Source: Spirochaetaceae bacterium (GTDB lineage Bacteria; Spirochaetota; Spirochaetia; Treponematales; Breznakiellaceae). From it: DNA of 7,452 bases. The stretch is from NCBI GenBank assembly GCA_031265025.1, contig JAISDF010000051.1:1-7452 (forward strand), in the 5' to 3' direction. The notes under the pieces were generated by a model. The model made no database searches, had not been told where the DNA came from, and saw only the letters and a program-made list of their open reading frames with translations. Shown here one piece after another: positions 1 to 6,043 of this stretch (the stretch's first letter is position 1; every line of letters begins with the position of its first letter). Made by a program: the position numbers and the translations under genes.

Positions 1-697
1 TCCGCAGGGCCCCTTCCAGGGCCTTTGATTTTTCCCCCGAAAGGCCGAAGGCTTTGACCACCTTGATCCCCTCAAGATACTCCTGCACCTGGCCGGACAC
101 GGCGAGTTTGGCCCGGACATGCCGTTCCCCGAAAAAGGCCTGCAGCTTCCGGCTTCCCAGAATGAGGCCGAAGCCGATGGGCAGGGCGGCGAACAGGGCC
201 AGAGCCATACGCCAGTCGTAAACGGCCAAAAGGACGCAGGCGATAACATCGGTAATGACGGCGCCGAAAAGCGTGGGCGTTACATGGCTCATCACATGTT
301 CAACGCTGGTGCAGTCGGCCATCATGTTGGTGGTCAGTTCCGAAAGGTCTTTGTTGTTGAAAAAACTTAACGGGAGCCGCCGGATATGTTCCGCCACTTC
401 CAGCCGGATCTTTTCCGATTCGCTGTAGGCGGTGGTGTAGGTTTTTCGGTACTCGCCGCGGTAGGCAAAAAAGTACAGCGCCGCGGCCGCGAGCCCCAGG
501 GCCAGAAGCAGGACGAGCCGGTTCCTGTCCAAAGGGGCCCCGGCCAAAAGAGGGTTGAGCAGGGTGATGATTGTCTGGATGATCACGATAAAGGGCAGGA
601 GGAGGGAAAGGTTCGAGAGGACTACCGCCAGAACCGCCCGCTTGAAATTTTTGTACCCTTCATCGGAAAGGCCGAACAGGGTTTTTATGTTAAACAC
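1..697 (-). CDS. ABC exporter, N-terminal transmembrane domain (partial, runs off left edge)
   Basis: The first 232 residues of an ABC-type exporter half-transporter are present; the ATP-binding domain would lie beyond base 1. The start is a GTG at 697-695, chosen because AAGGAG (710-705) precedes it by 7 bases and no ATG lies between it and the upstream in-frame stop. The visible part fits an exporter type-I membrane domain: hydrophobic helices at about residues 20-48, 60-80, 142-160 and 163-182. A cytoplasmic stretch around 85-125 contains the family-typical pattern of a helix, then LPLSFFNN, then a region rich in T/S and acidic residues (LTTNMMADCTSVEH). The end (VQEYLEGIKVVKAFG, about 204-218) is the usual conserved helix leading into the last membrane segments. 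Substrate cannot be told; lipids, drugs or peptides are all possible. Such proteins often come as adjacent heterodimer pairs, so a second half may follow outside the window. It is separated from the upstream ATPase gene by 250 bases with its own promoter signals. Confidence 0.88.
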   Translation of the reverse strand, partial: MFNIKTLFGLSDEGYKNFKRAVLAVVLSNLSLLLPFIVIIQTIITLLNPLLAGAPLDRNRLVLLLALGLAAAALYFFAYRGEYRKTYTTAYSESEKIRLEVAEHIRRLPLSFFNNKDLSELTTNMMADCTSVEHVMSHVTPTLFGAVITDVIACVLLAVYDWRMALALFAALPIGFGLILGSRKLQAFFGERHVRAKLAVSGQVQEYLEGIKVVKAFGLSGEKSKALEGALR

Positions 698-720
698 AGG
701 TCTTCTCCTTATCTTTGAAT

Positions 721-749
721 CTAAGATGGTAGAAACTCACCATTTTTAG
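721..749 (-). other. Leader hairpin just upstream of the exporter ribosome binding site
   Basis: In minus-strand RNA an inner stem AUGGU/ACCAU (743-739 with 730-726) closes an 8-base loop. An outer stem CUAA/UUAG (749-746 with 724-721) is separated from it by a small internal loop, giving about nine pairs. The hairpin ends about ten bases before the Shine-Dalgarno AAGGAG (710-705). It could modulate translation or stability; it could also be chance in AT-rich sequence. Confidence 0.25.
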
Positions 750-757
750 TAAATCGC

Positions 758-787
758 AAAAAAACATAAGCATGTATAGCCCCATGC
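758..787 (-). terminator. Possible attenuator: hairpin plus T-run in the exporter leader
   Basis: On the minus strand GCATG (787-783) pairs with CATGC (774-770) around an 8-base loop, extendable outward by two G-U pairs. It is followed by TTATG and then seven T (764-758). This resembles an intrinsic terminator but the stem is short and the T-run is set 5 bases away from it, so it may be weak or conditional. It lies downstream of the predicted promoter and upstream of the coding start, the arrangement expected of an attenuator. It could equally act as a leaky terminator for read-through from the rnf operon. Confidence 0.28.
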
Positions 788-810
788 CCCGCGTTCATGC
801 CCGCAAGGAG

Positions 811-836
811 CATTTGTTAGTTAACACTTACAAATG
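811..836. promoter_or_regulatory. 26-base imperfect inverted repeat, operator candidate
   Basis: The outer arms CATTTGT (811-817) and ACAAATG (830-836) are perfect 7-base complements. After one mismatch the symmetry continues for three bases (AGT/ACT), leaving a four-base non-symmetric core. The element abuts the predicted -10 box (837-842) and covers the predicted transcript start. That is where a dimeric repressor such as a TetR- or MarR-type protein commonly binds. No regulator gene is seen in the window. There is no T-run behind it, so a terminator is unlikely. Confidence 0.45.
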
Positions 837-865
837 ACTTTATTCCTGTTGCCGCTTTTTGTCAA
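837..865 (-). promoter_or_regulatory. Predicted sigma-70-type promoter for the ABC exporter gene
   Basis: On the minus strand a perfect -35 box TTGACA (865-860) is followed after exactly 17 bases by TAAAGT (842-837), which matches the -10 consensus TATAAT at four of six positions. The transcript would begin near base 829-831 and give a leader of about 130 bases before the GTG start at 697. Box quality and spacing are good; use in vivo is inferred. Confidence 0.6.
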
Positions 866-947
866 GGTTTTTCAGGTAAATGTTTTTCGCTAAAAGACGG
901 ACAAGCGCCAGTGGGTCCCGGCGAGGAATGTAAGGGGGATAAGAAAA

Positions 948-2318
948 CTATTCCCAGGGAAAGGCCGCGCCGCCTTCCACCCAGTCAACATATTGAACCG
1001 CGGTGCGGGGGGAACGGCCGTTAAACCATTTTTCCCAGCGGAGGGCGTTATCGCAAAAACGCGCGCGGGCGGCATCAGGGTCCGTTGTCGCGGGCTCTAT
1101 GAGGCCGCGTTTTTCGCCGAGAAAGCAGGCTATCGCAAGGTATTCTTCCTGGTTAGGCGACATGAATACGAGCGTTACGCCAAAACGGTCGGAAAGGGAG
1201 AACTGTTCCTGTATGGCATCAAAGGACCTCACTTCTTCCGCGCCCGGATTCTGCCTGTCGGCCAGGCGTTCCTTGACCAGATGCCGCCTGTTGCTGGTGG
1301 CGTAAATAATCACGTTTTTAGGCCTGCCTTCGGCGCCGCCTTCAAGCAGGGCCTTGAGGCTGGTAAAGGACGAGTCGGCTTCCTCAAAGGAAAGGTCGTC
1401 AATAAAAAGCACAAAACGCGGGGTCCGGGAAGCGAGGGTTTCCATGACTTCGGAGATTTTCAGGATATCCTTTTTCCTGAGTTCCACAAGGCGGAGACCC
1501 TTATCGGCGTATTCCCCGCACACGGCCTTTATCGTGGCGGACTTTCCGGTTCCCCTGTCCCCGTAGAGGAGCAGGTTATTGGCGGGCCTCCCCCGGACAA
1601 ACGATTCGGTATTGGCAAGGACTACGGAACGCTGGCCGCCGTATTCATAGAGATCGTCAAGCCGCACCGGATCGGGACGGCGCACCGGCAGGAGCCTCCC
1701 GTCCCAGTAGAGGCTTGCATAGCGGCCCGGAAGACCGGCTCCGTTTTTCCGCAGATACCCCGCAAAGAAAGAAAGCGCCGCGCCCCAGTCTTTTTCCCTG
1801 GGGAATACTTTGAGTATCGCTTTTTCTACGGGGGATCTTTTCTTTCCGGCAGCGGCAAGATAGAGGCCTTCGTTCCGCGCCGCGTTGCCCGCGTCCTCAA
1901 GTCCGGCGGCGGCCAGAAGATCTGCTATCCTGCCCGCCAGGACTTCAAGATCAAGGGCGGCGAGGAGACCCAGGCGGTGAAGGTCCATGCGGGCGGCGCC
2001 GCACAGACCGTCTTCCAGAACTTTAAGCTCCTTCGCTGCGGCGGCGCGGGTAAAGGGGTTGTCATCGCCGAGGGTAAGGGAAGCTACCTTTACATACCAT
2101 TCGGAAGAAGAGGAATCACTATGAAAGGCCCTGACAAACCCGGCCCATTCTTCAAGAAGATGAAGCACATCGGTAGAAAAGAGTTCGCTGGAAACGCGGT
2201 GGAGTAGCCGCAACAGTTCCCTGAAGCGTTTGAGGAGCCGGGTTTTTTTCAGGCGTGAAAATACCGTAAGCCCCTCAAGGCAGGCAAGGAGAGAAAAAGG
2301 AAGGTCCTCATCAGCCAT
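948..2318 (-). CDS. AAA+ ATPase, DUF815 / COG2607 family
   Basis: A 456-residue predicted cytoplasmic ATPase of the P-loop AAA+ superfamily; the cellular role of the DUF815 family is not established. An N-terminal helical region of about 200 residues precedes the ATPase module. The module shows Walker A GDRGTGKS (about 253-260), Walker B VLFIDDLSFE (303-312), a sensor-1-like ATSN (340-343), the DRFG arginine-finger-like motif (377-380) and a C-terminal SPRTAVQYVDW (436-446) with a sensor-2-like arginine. The catalytic residues look intact. The ATG at 2318-2316 is chosen because GGAG (2327-2324) sits 6 bases before it; an in-frame TTG at 2330 would add four residues but would use that very site. 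It follows rnfB by 20 bases on the same strand with no visible terminator, so it is probably co-transcribed with the Rnf genes. A function in assembly or remodelling of that complex is speculation from position only. Confidence 0.88.
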   Translation of the reverse strand: MADEDLPFSLLACLEGLTVFSRLKKTRLLKRFRELLRLLHRVSSELFSTDVLHLLEEWAGFVRAFHSDSSSSEWYVKVASLTLGDDNPFTRAAAAKELKVLEDGLCGAARMDLHRLGLLAALDLEVLAGRIADLLAAAGLEDAGNAARNEGLYLAAAGKKRSPVEKAILKVFPREKDWGAALSFFAGYLRKNGAGLPGRYASLYWDGRLLPVRRPDPVRLDDLYEYGGQRSVVLANTESFVRGRPANNLLLYGDRGTGKSATIKAVCGEYADKGLRLVELRKKDILKISEVMETLASRTPRFVLFIDDLSFEEADSSFTSLKALLEGGAEGRPKNVIIYATSNRRHLVKERLADRQNPGAEEVRSFDAIQEQFSLSDRFGVTLVFMSPNQEEYLAIACFLGEKRGLIEPATTDPDAARARFCDNALRWEKWFNGRSPRTAVQYVDWVEGGAAFPWE

Positions 2319-2338
2319 TGTACGCTCCAAAAACGCCT

Positions 2339-3205
2339 TTAAGCCGGTTTTCCGCCGGCCACTCTTACAGGCATTTTTTCTCCGGCTCCTTCTTCGGCGA
2401 AAATTTCATCCTGGAGTATCTTGATTATCTTTGTGGGGCATTTTTCCCCGCAAGTCCCGCAGGAAGTACATTTGGCGTAATCCACCACGGGTATGCCGTC
2501 TTCCATAACGATGCACTGTTCGGGACAGTTCTTTACGCAGATTCCGCATTTGATACAGCCTACCGTGCAGGTCTTCCTGATCATGGGGCGCAGGGGATTT
2601 CTGTTGGAACAGGTAACAATGGCGCCCTTCCTGTCCCTGGGAACTTCCCTGATAAGCTGCTGGGGACATTCGGCGATACATTTTTTGCAGCCCGTACACG
2701 CGTCATAGTCAACCTGGGGAAGCCCGTCATCGCCCATGTGTATGGCGTCAAAGGGACAGACAGCGGTACAGTCTCCGTAGCCCAGGCAGCCCCAGGAACA
2801 GAGTTTGGTCCCCCCGGCGGAGAGCTTGGCCCCCCGGCAGGTCGGTATACCGACATACAGTCCCTTGAGGGGCGCGATGTCTTTGGACCCCCTGCAGGCC
2901 AGTACGGCGACTGCGGGCTTTAGCACGGCGCTTACGCCCATAAGGGCGGACAGCTTTGAAGCCGTACCCTGTCCTCCCGGAGCGCAGCGGGTGGTCTCAA
3001 CGCCCCCGCCGGCTATGGCCGCGGCATAGCCGTCGCAGCCGGGGTACCCGCAGGCGCCGCAGTTTACCCCCGGAAGCATCTCCCTGATCTGGTCTATGCG
3101 GGGGTCGGTTTCAACATAAAAGAACTTCTTGAAAAATCCAAGGGCTGTCCCCAGAACAAAGGCGAGAACAGCGGCAAACAGGGCGGTCAACAGTACTATG
3201 TTCAT
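2339..3205 (-). CDS. rnfB: Rnf complex subunit B, poly-[4Fe-4S] ferredoxin-accepting subunit
   Basis: Electron-entry subunit of the Rnf complex (ferredoxin:NAD+ oxidoreductase), 288 residues. A single N-terminal membrane helix (about 3-24) anchors it. Next comes the Fe-S domain with C49-x2-C52-x4-C57 and C74 in the motif CGACGYPGCDGY. Further conserved cysteines are C104, C123, C136, C140, C146 and C150, followed by ferredoxin motifs C170-x2-C173-x2-C176-x3-C180-P, C217-x2-C220-x2-C223-x3-C227-P and C246-x2-C249-x2-C252-x3-C256-P. There are 25 cysteines in all, enough for up to six clusters, as in the long clostridial-type RnfB and unlike the short RnfB of enterobacteria. The ATG at 3205 is preceded by AGGAG (3214-3210). 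It begins ten bases after the rnfA stop and is the last Rnf gene. The C-terminal tail after residue 265 is charged and low in complexity. Confidence 0.96.
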   Translation of the reverse strand: MNIVLLTALFAAVLAFVLGTALGFFKKFFYVETDPRIDQIREMLPGVNCGACGYPGCDGYAAAIAGGGVETTRCAPGGQGTASKLSALMGVSAVLKPAVAVLACRGSKDIAPLKGLYVGIPTCRGAKLSAGGTKLCSWGCLGYGDCTAVCPFDAIHMGDDGLPQVDYDACTGCKKCIAECPQQLIREVPRDRKGAIVTCSNRNPLRPMIRKTCTVGCIKCGICVKNCPEQCIVMEDGIPVVDYAKCTSCGTCGEKCPTKIIKILQDEIFAEEGAGEKMPVRVAGGKPA

Positions 3206-3215
3206 ATTGCTCCTC

Positions 3216-3791
3216 TCATTTTACAAGGCCCGCAAAGCCCATGAAAGCTATGGAAAGCAGGGAAGCCGAAAGAAAGAGTATCGGCGTCCCTTTCAAAAAC
3301 GAAGGGATAGGACTCAGCCTGATGCGTCTCCGTATACCGGCCAGAAGCAGCATGGAAAGAAGGAAACCCATGGCAACCCCCAGGGCGTACACTATGGCCT
3401 CAAGAAAATTATACTGCTTGCTCAAGGCGTCAAAAGTTACCGCCAGTATCGCGCAGTTGGTGGTTATGAGGGCAAAGTAAATACCCATTGCCGCGTAGAG
3501 GGACGGAGATGTTTTTTTAAGGTAGAATTCCAGAAGCTGCACCAGCGCGGCGATGACCAGAATAAATACCAGTATCTGGAGGAATTCCATGCCACGGGGC
3601 AGAAGGAGATAGGTGTAGATGGGCCAGGTAACCGCCGTAGCCAGTACGGTAACAAAGGTAACGGCCATGCCCATGCCTATGGATTTATCCTCATCGGTGC
3701 TCATTCCTATAAAGGGACAGAGGGCAATAAAACGCATGAGCACCACATTGTCAATCAGGAACGCCGAAATAAATATTGAAATATACCTCAC
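3216..3791 (-). CDS. rnfA: Rnf complex subunit A, integral membrane
   Basis: A membrane core subunit of the Rnf complex, homologous to RnfE and to NqrE/NqrD of the Na+-pumping NADH:quinone reductase. It is 191 residues long, the usual family size, with about six hydrophobic helices. The two family cysteines are present: C25 in ALCPFIG and C113 in TTNCAIL. In this family they help bind an iron-sulfur centre within the membrane at the RnfA/RnfE interface. I chose GTG at 3791-3789 as start because CGGAGG (3803-3798) lies 6 bases ahead and the first residues (MRYISIFISAFLIDN) then match the family's N-terminus. A longer in-frame GTG at 3809 would place the ribosome site inside the gene. The start is one base past the rnfE stop, so translation is probably coupled. 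Confidence 0.95.
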   Translation of the reverse strand: MRYISIFISAFLIDNVVLMRFIALCPFIGMSTDEDKSIGMGMAVTFVTVLATAVTWPIYTYLLLPRGMEFLQILVFILVIAALVQLLEFYLKKTSPSLYAAMGIYFALITTNCAILAVTFDALSKQYNFLEAIVYALGVAMGFLLSMLLLAGIRRRIRLSPIPSFLKGTPILFLSASLLSIAFMGFAGLVK

Positions 3792-3792
3792 C

Positions 3793-4401
3793 TTATTCCT
3801 CCGATGCACTCTTGAGGCGCGACTTTAGAAAGAGACCAAAGGCCATGACACAGGCGAATACAAAAAAGCCGCCCGGCGAAAAGACAAAAAAGAGTATGGG
3901 CGTATAATTTTTCGGCATTACCCGTATGTCCAGCCATGTCCCGTTGCCGAGAATTTCCCGTATGCTGGAAATAGCCATCAGCACCCAGGTATAGCCCAGC
4001 CCCATGCCCAGGGCGTCGGGTATCACCTCGACCAGGGATTTTCTCGACGCGAAGCCTTCGACCCGGCCCATGATGATACAGTTCACCACGATGAGGGGGA
4101 TAAAGACCCCCATGGCCGCCGAAAGATCGGGGAAGTACGCCTTGAGCACATAATCAATCACCGTGGTAAAGGCGGCGATAACAATGATGAATACCGGAAT
4201 GCGTATTGATTCGGGAATAAGTTTACGGAAAATACTGATGACCACTTCGGACATGAGGAGTACGAAGGTCATGGAAATCCCCATGCCGATTCCGTTGGCA
4301 ACGCTGGTGGTAACTGCCAGGGAAGAACAAAGGCCTATCATAAGCACCAGAAGAGGGTTCTCCCTGACAAGGCCGTTGAGAAAAATTCTAACGAGTTTCA
4401 T
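3793..4401 (-). CDS. rnfE: Rnf complex subunit E, integral membrane
   Basis: The second of the paired membrane core subunits, 202 residues, with about six hydrophobic segments. N-terminal motif NPLLVLMIGLCSSLAVT carries C25, and VVNCIIMGR carries C108; these match the two iron-ligating cysteines of the RnfA/RnfE pair. The conserved stretch ENP-VLMIGLC near the start and DALGMGLGYTW at about 129-139 separate it from RnfA. The start ATG (4401-4399) overlaps the rnfG stop as ATGA and has GGGAGG (4413-4408) six bases ahead. The C-terminus (KSRLKSASEE) is hydrophilic and overlaps the ribosome site of rnfA. Together with RnfA it is thought to carry electrons across the membrane and to help form the ion path. 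Confidence 0.95.
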   Translation of the reverse strand: MKLVRIFLNGLVRENPLLVLMIGLCSSLAVTTSVANGIGMGISMTFVLLMSEVVISIFRKLIPESIRIPVFIIVIAAFTTVIDYVLKAYFPDLSAAMGVFIPLIVVNCIIMGRVEGFASRKSLVEVIPDALGMGLGYTWVLMAISSIREILGNGTWLDIRVMPKNYTPILFFVFSPGGFFVFACVMAFGLFLKSRLKSASEE

Positions 4402-4994
4402 TTAACGCCTCCCTGGGCGGCAAGCCAGGCCGCCGCGGCCCTGGCCGATGTTCTGACAACCGAAGACACAGCCCTGCTGGTGATGGTGGCGGCGGTAATC
4501 GCGGCCACATCGCCCTTGGGTTCAAAGGCGTCGCCGGCCGCCTTTCCGGAAAACTGCCCGTAAAAGGTCAGGCCGGAAGCCGCGTCCACATAGTAACGCG
4601 GGGAAGACGCGTTGGCGCCCAGCCCCGGAGTATCCAGGATGGAAAGTATCTTGATACTGCTGACTTTTCCATCGGTTCCGGTTCCCACAAGCACGGATAC
4701 CGGCCCGCCGTAACTCGGCCCCGAGGAACTCAGGGCAGCGCCGATAAGGACACCGCCCCGGCGCACCGCGTACTGACTGCCAAAACGAACCGTCCCGTCG
4801 GGGCTCGCGATAGTTCCGCTTATATCCTCAAAGCTGTCGCCGTCGGGAAAAAGCTCTTTCAGGGCATCCTCCAGCGCGGCCTGTTCGCGCCAGGCTATGG
4901 TACCCTTGGTTCCGTCATACACAAAGGCAAGGCCCACACAGGCGGCGGTGGCGTAGAGGGCCAGCACCAGCCCGAGTTTCAGCATCTGTTTCAT
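4398..4994 (-). CDS. rnfG: Rnf complex subunit G, FMN-binding domain protein
   Basis: A 198-residue subunit with one N-terminal membrane helix (about 6-26) and an extracytoplasmic FMN-binding domain. Family signs include the stretch VLVGTGTDGKVSSIKILSI (about 101-119), then DTPGLGANA (121-129), and GDAFEPKGDVAAITAATITSRAV near 154-176, where covalent FMN would be attached to T170 by an ApbE-type flavin transferase. That motif is unusual: the consensus D-g-x-(S/T)-g-A-T here reads A164-A-I-T167-A168-A-T170, so the expected Asp and Gly are both Ala. The start ATG at 4994-4992 overlaps the rnfD stop as ATGA and has GGAGG (5005-5001) six bases before it. A longer frame reaching back to 5141 runs inside rnfD and is rejected. 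No ApbE gene is in the window. Confidence 0.93.
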   Translation of the reverse strand: MKQMLKLGLVLALYATAACVGLAFVYDGTKGTIAWREQAALEDALKELFPDGDSFEDISGTIASPDGTVRFGSQYAVRRGGVLIGAALSSSGPSYGGPVSVLVGTGTDGKVSSIKILSILDTPGLGANASSPRYYVDAASGLTFYGQFSGKAAGDAFEPKGDVAAITAATITSRAVSSVVRTSARAAAAWLAAQGGVK

Positions 4995-6034
4995 TTGGCG
5001 CCTCCGCTCTGCGCCCCGGCTTTTGCCGGGACTTTTTGGGGAACAAAACCGTACTTCTTCTGTATCAGCCTGTTGAGGAAGGGAGTTACGGCATTCATGA
5101 TCAATATGGCGTAGGTAACCCCTTCCGGGTAGTTGCCCCATTTCCGTATCAGCACGGTAATGATGCCGGCGCCAAGACCGAAGATATATTTGCCGCTTGC
5201 CGTAATGGGGGCCGACACATAATCGGTAGCCATGAACACCGCGCCGAAAAACACGCCGCCGCCGAGAAGGGCAAAGAGGGGGTCGTCACCCAAAACAAGG
5301 GAGAACAGGACCGTGGCGGCAAGCATGGTGAAGGGGGCCCTGAAATCAATGGTTCTGGTAATGAGGAGGAAGGCCATGCCGGCGAGAATGAGCAGTATCG
5401 AAGACTCTCCTATACAGCCGCTCCGGTATCCCAGGAACATGGTCCTGATGAGGTCTCCGTATCCCCCTGTCGAGGTAAGTCCTGACGCGGCAAGACCGTT
5501 TCCCACATCGGCGACAGATCCCCCCAGCTTGAGAATGTTGAGCGGCGTAACGGCGCTCACCGCGTCGGTGAGAGCTGTGCCGAAACCCGGCGGGTTGTGC
5601 CAGGCGGTAATGGCCGCCGGAAAACTCATCAGGAGAAAAGCCCTGCCGATAAGGGCGGGATTAAAGACATTGGCGCCCAGCCCCCCGAAAAATTCCTTGG
5701 CCACCACTATGGCAAAAATTGAACCCAGGGCGGTCATCCACAGGGGCGTAGAAGGCGGCAGTATCAGCGCGAGAAGCAGTCCGGTTACCGCCGCCGAAAG
5801 ATCGCCTGCCCGTATGTCCTGACCTATGATTTTTCTGAACACCGCTTCGGCGGCCATTGCCGAAACCACGGCGGTCAGCACGGTAAGCAGGGCCGGCAGT
5901 CCGAATAACACTATACCGAATATCGTAACCGGAGCCAGCGAAATAAGAACAAAAAGCATAAGCCGCCTGGCTGTAACCGGCGAGTTGTAATGGGGGCTCG
6001 AAGCAAGATATACGCGCCCTTCCTGTTGTGCCAT
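4991..6034 (-). CDS. rnfD: Rnf complex subunit D, integral membrane flavoprotein
   Basis: A 347-residue multi-pass membrane subunit, homologous to NqrB, with roughly nine or ten hydrophobic segments. Family landmarks visible are SSPHYNSP at 12-19, AGDLSAAVTGLLLALILPP (76-94), EFFGGLGANVFNPALIGRAFL (114-134), MATDYVSAP (268-276) and GNYPEGVTYAILIMNA (300-315). Covalent FMN is expected on T163 in D157-A-V-S160-A-V-T163-P-L. Asp, Ser and Thr are kept, but the small residues before Thr are Ala-Val where Gly-Ala is usual. Two periplasmic-side loops and helices are thought to take part in ion translocation. The start ATG has AAGGAG (6045-6040) five bases ahead, overlapping the rnfC stop, and the gene follows rnfC by nine bases. 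Confidence 0.96.
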   Translation of the reverse strand: MAQQEGRVYLASSPHYNSPVTARRLMLFVLISLAPVTIFGIVLFGLPALLTVLTAVVSAMAAEAVFRKIIGQDIRAGDLSAAVTGLLLALILPPSTPLWMTALGSIFAIVVAKEFFGGLGANVFNPALIGRAFLLMSFPAAITAWHNPPGFGTALTDAVSAVTPLNILKLGGSVADVGNGLAASGLTSTGGYGDLIRTMFLGYRSGCIGESSILLILAGMAFLLITRTIDFRAPFTMLAATVLFSLVLGDDPLFALLGGGVFFGAVFMATDYVSAPITASGKYIFGLGAGIITVLIRKWGNYPEGVTYAILIMNAVTPFLNRLIQKKYGFVPQKVPAKAGAQSGGAK

Positions 6035-6043
6035 AAAAACTCC

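Larger units (their letters stand above)
698..947 (-). other. Intergenic region / leader of the ABC exporter gene
   Basis: No convincing protein gene fills this 250-base gap. Read on the minus strand it holds, in order: an AT-rich tail behind the ATPase gene with only a weak hairpin (GGGAC/GTCC at 919-915 and 902-899, followed by a short T-rich stretch); a sigma-70-like promoter; a 26-base dyad over the predicted transcript start; a hairpin followed by seven T; a second hairpin; and the Shine-Dalgarno of the exporter. Base composition is visibly more AT-rich than the coding regions on both sides. Confidence 0.7.

Noticed and set aside
890..919. Terminator for the rnf-ATPase operon just after the ATPase gene
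   Set aside because: Only a four-to-five pair stem (GGAC/GTCC) with a 12-base loop and a broken T-run (TCTTTT) can be drawn; too weak to call.
993..2207. A 404-codon open frame on the plus strand, antisense to the ATPase gene
   Set aside because: It lies wholly opposite a gene with intact AAA+ motifs, has no recognisable domains, and its length is explained by GC-rich codon bias of the minus-strand gene leaving few stops.
2341..2357. GCCGG/CCGGC hairpin at the end of rnfB as a terminator
   Set aside because: The stem has five pairs, lies in the last codons of rnfB and has no T-run behind it, so it should not end transcription before the ATPase gene.
3129..3779. A 216-codon plus-strand open frame opposite rnfA and the start of rnfB
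   Set aside because: Composition (rich in K, G, Y, H, Q) is a mirror of the hydrophobic membrane protein on the other strand; no domain and no ribosome site.
4995..5141. N-terminal extension of rnfG to an upstream start
   Set aside because: It would run almost 150 bases inside rnfD. The ATG at 4994 has an ideal ribosome site and gives the expected membrane anchor at the N-terminus.
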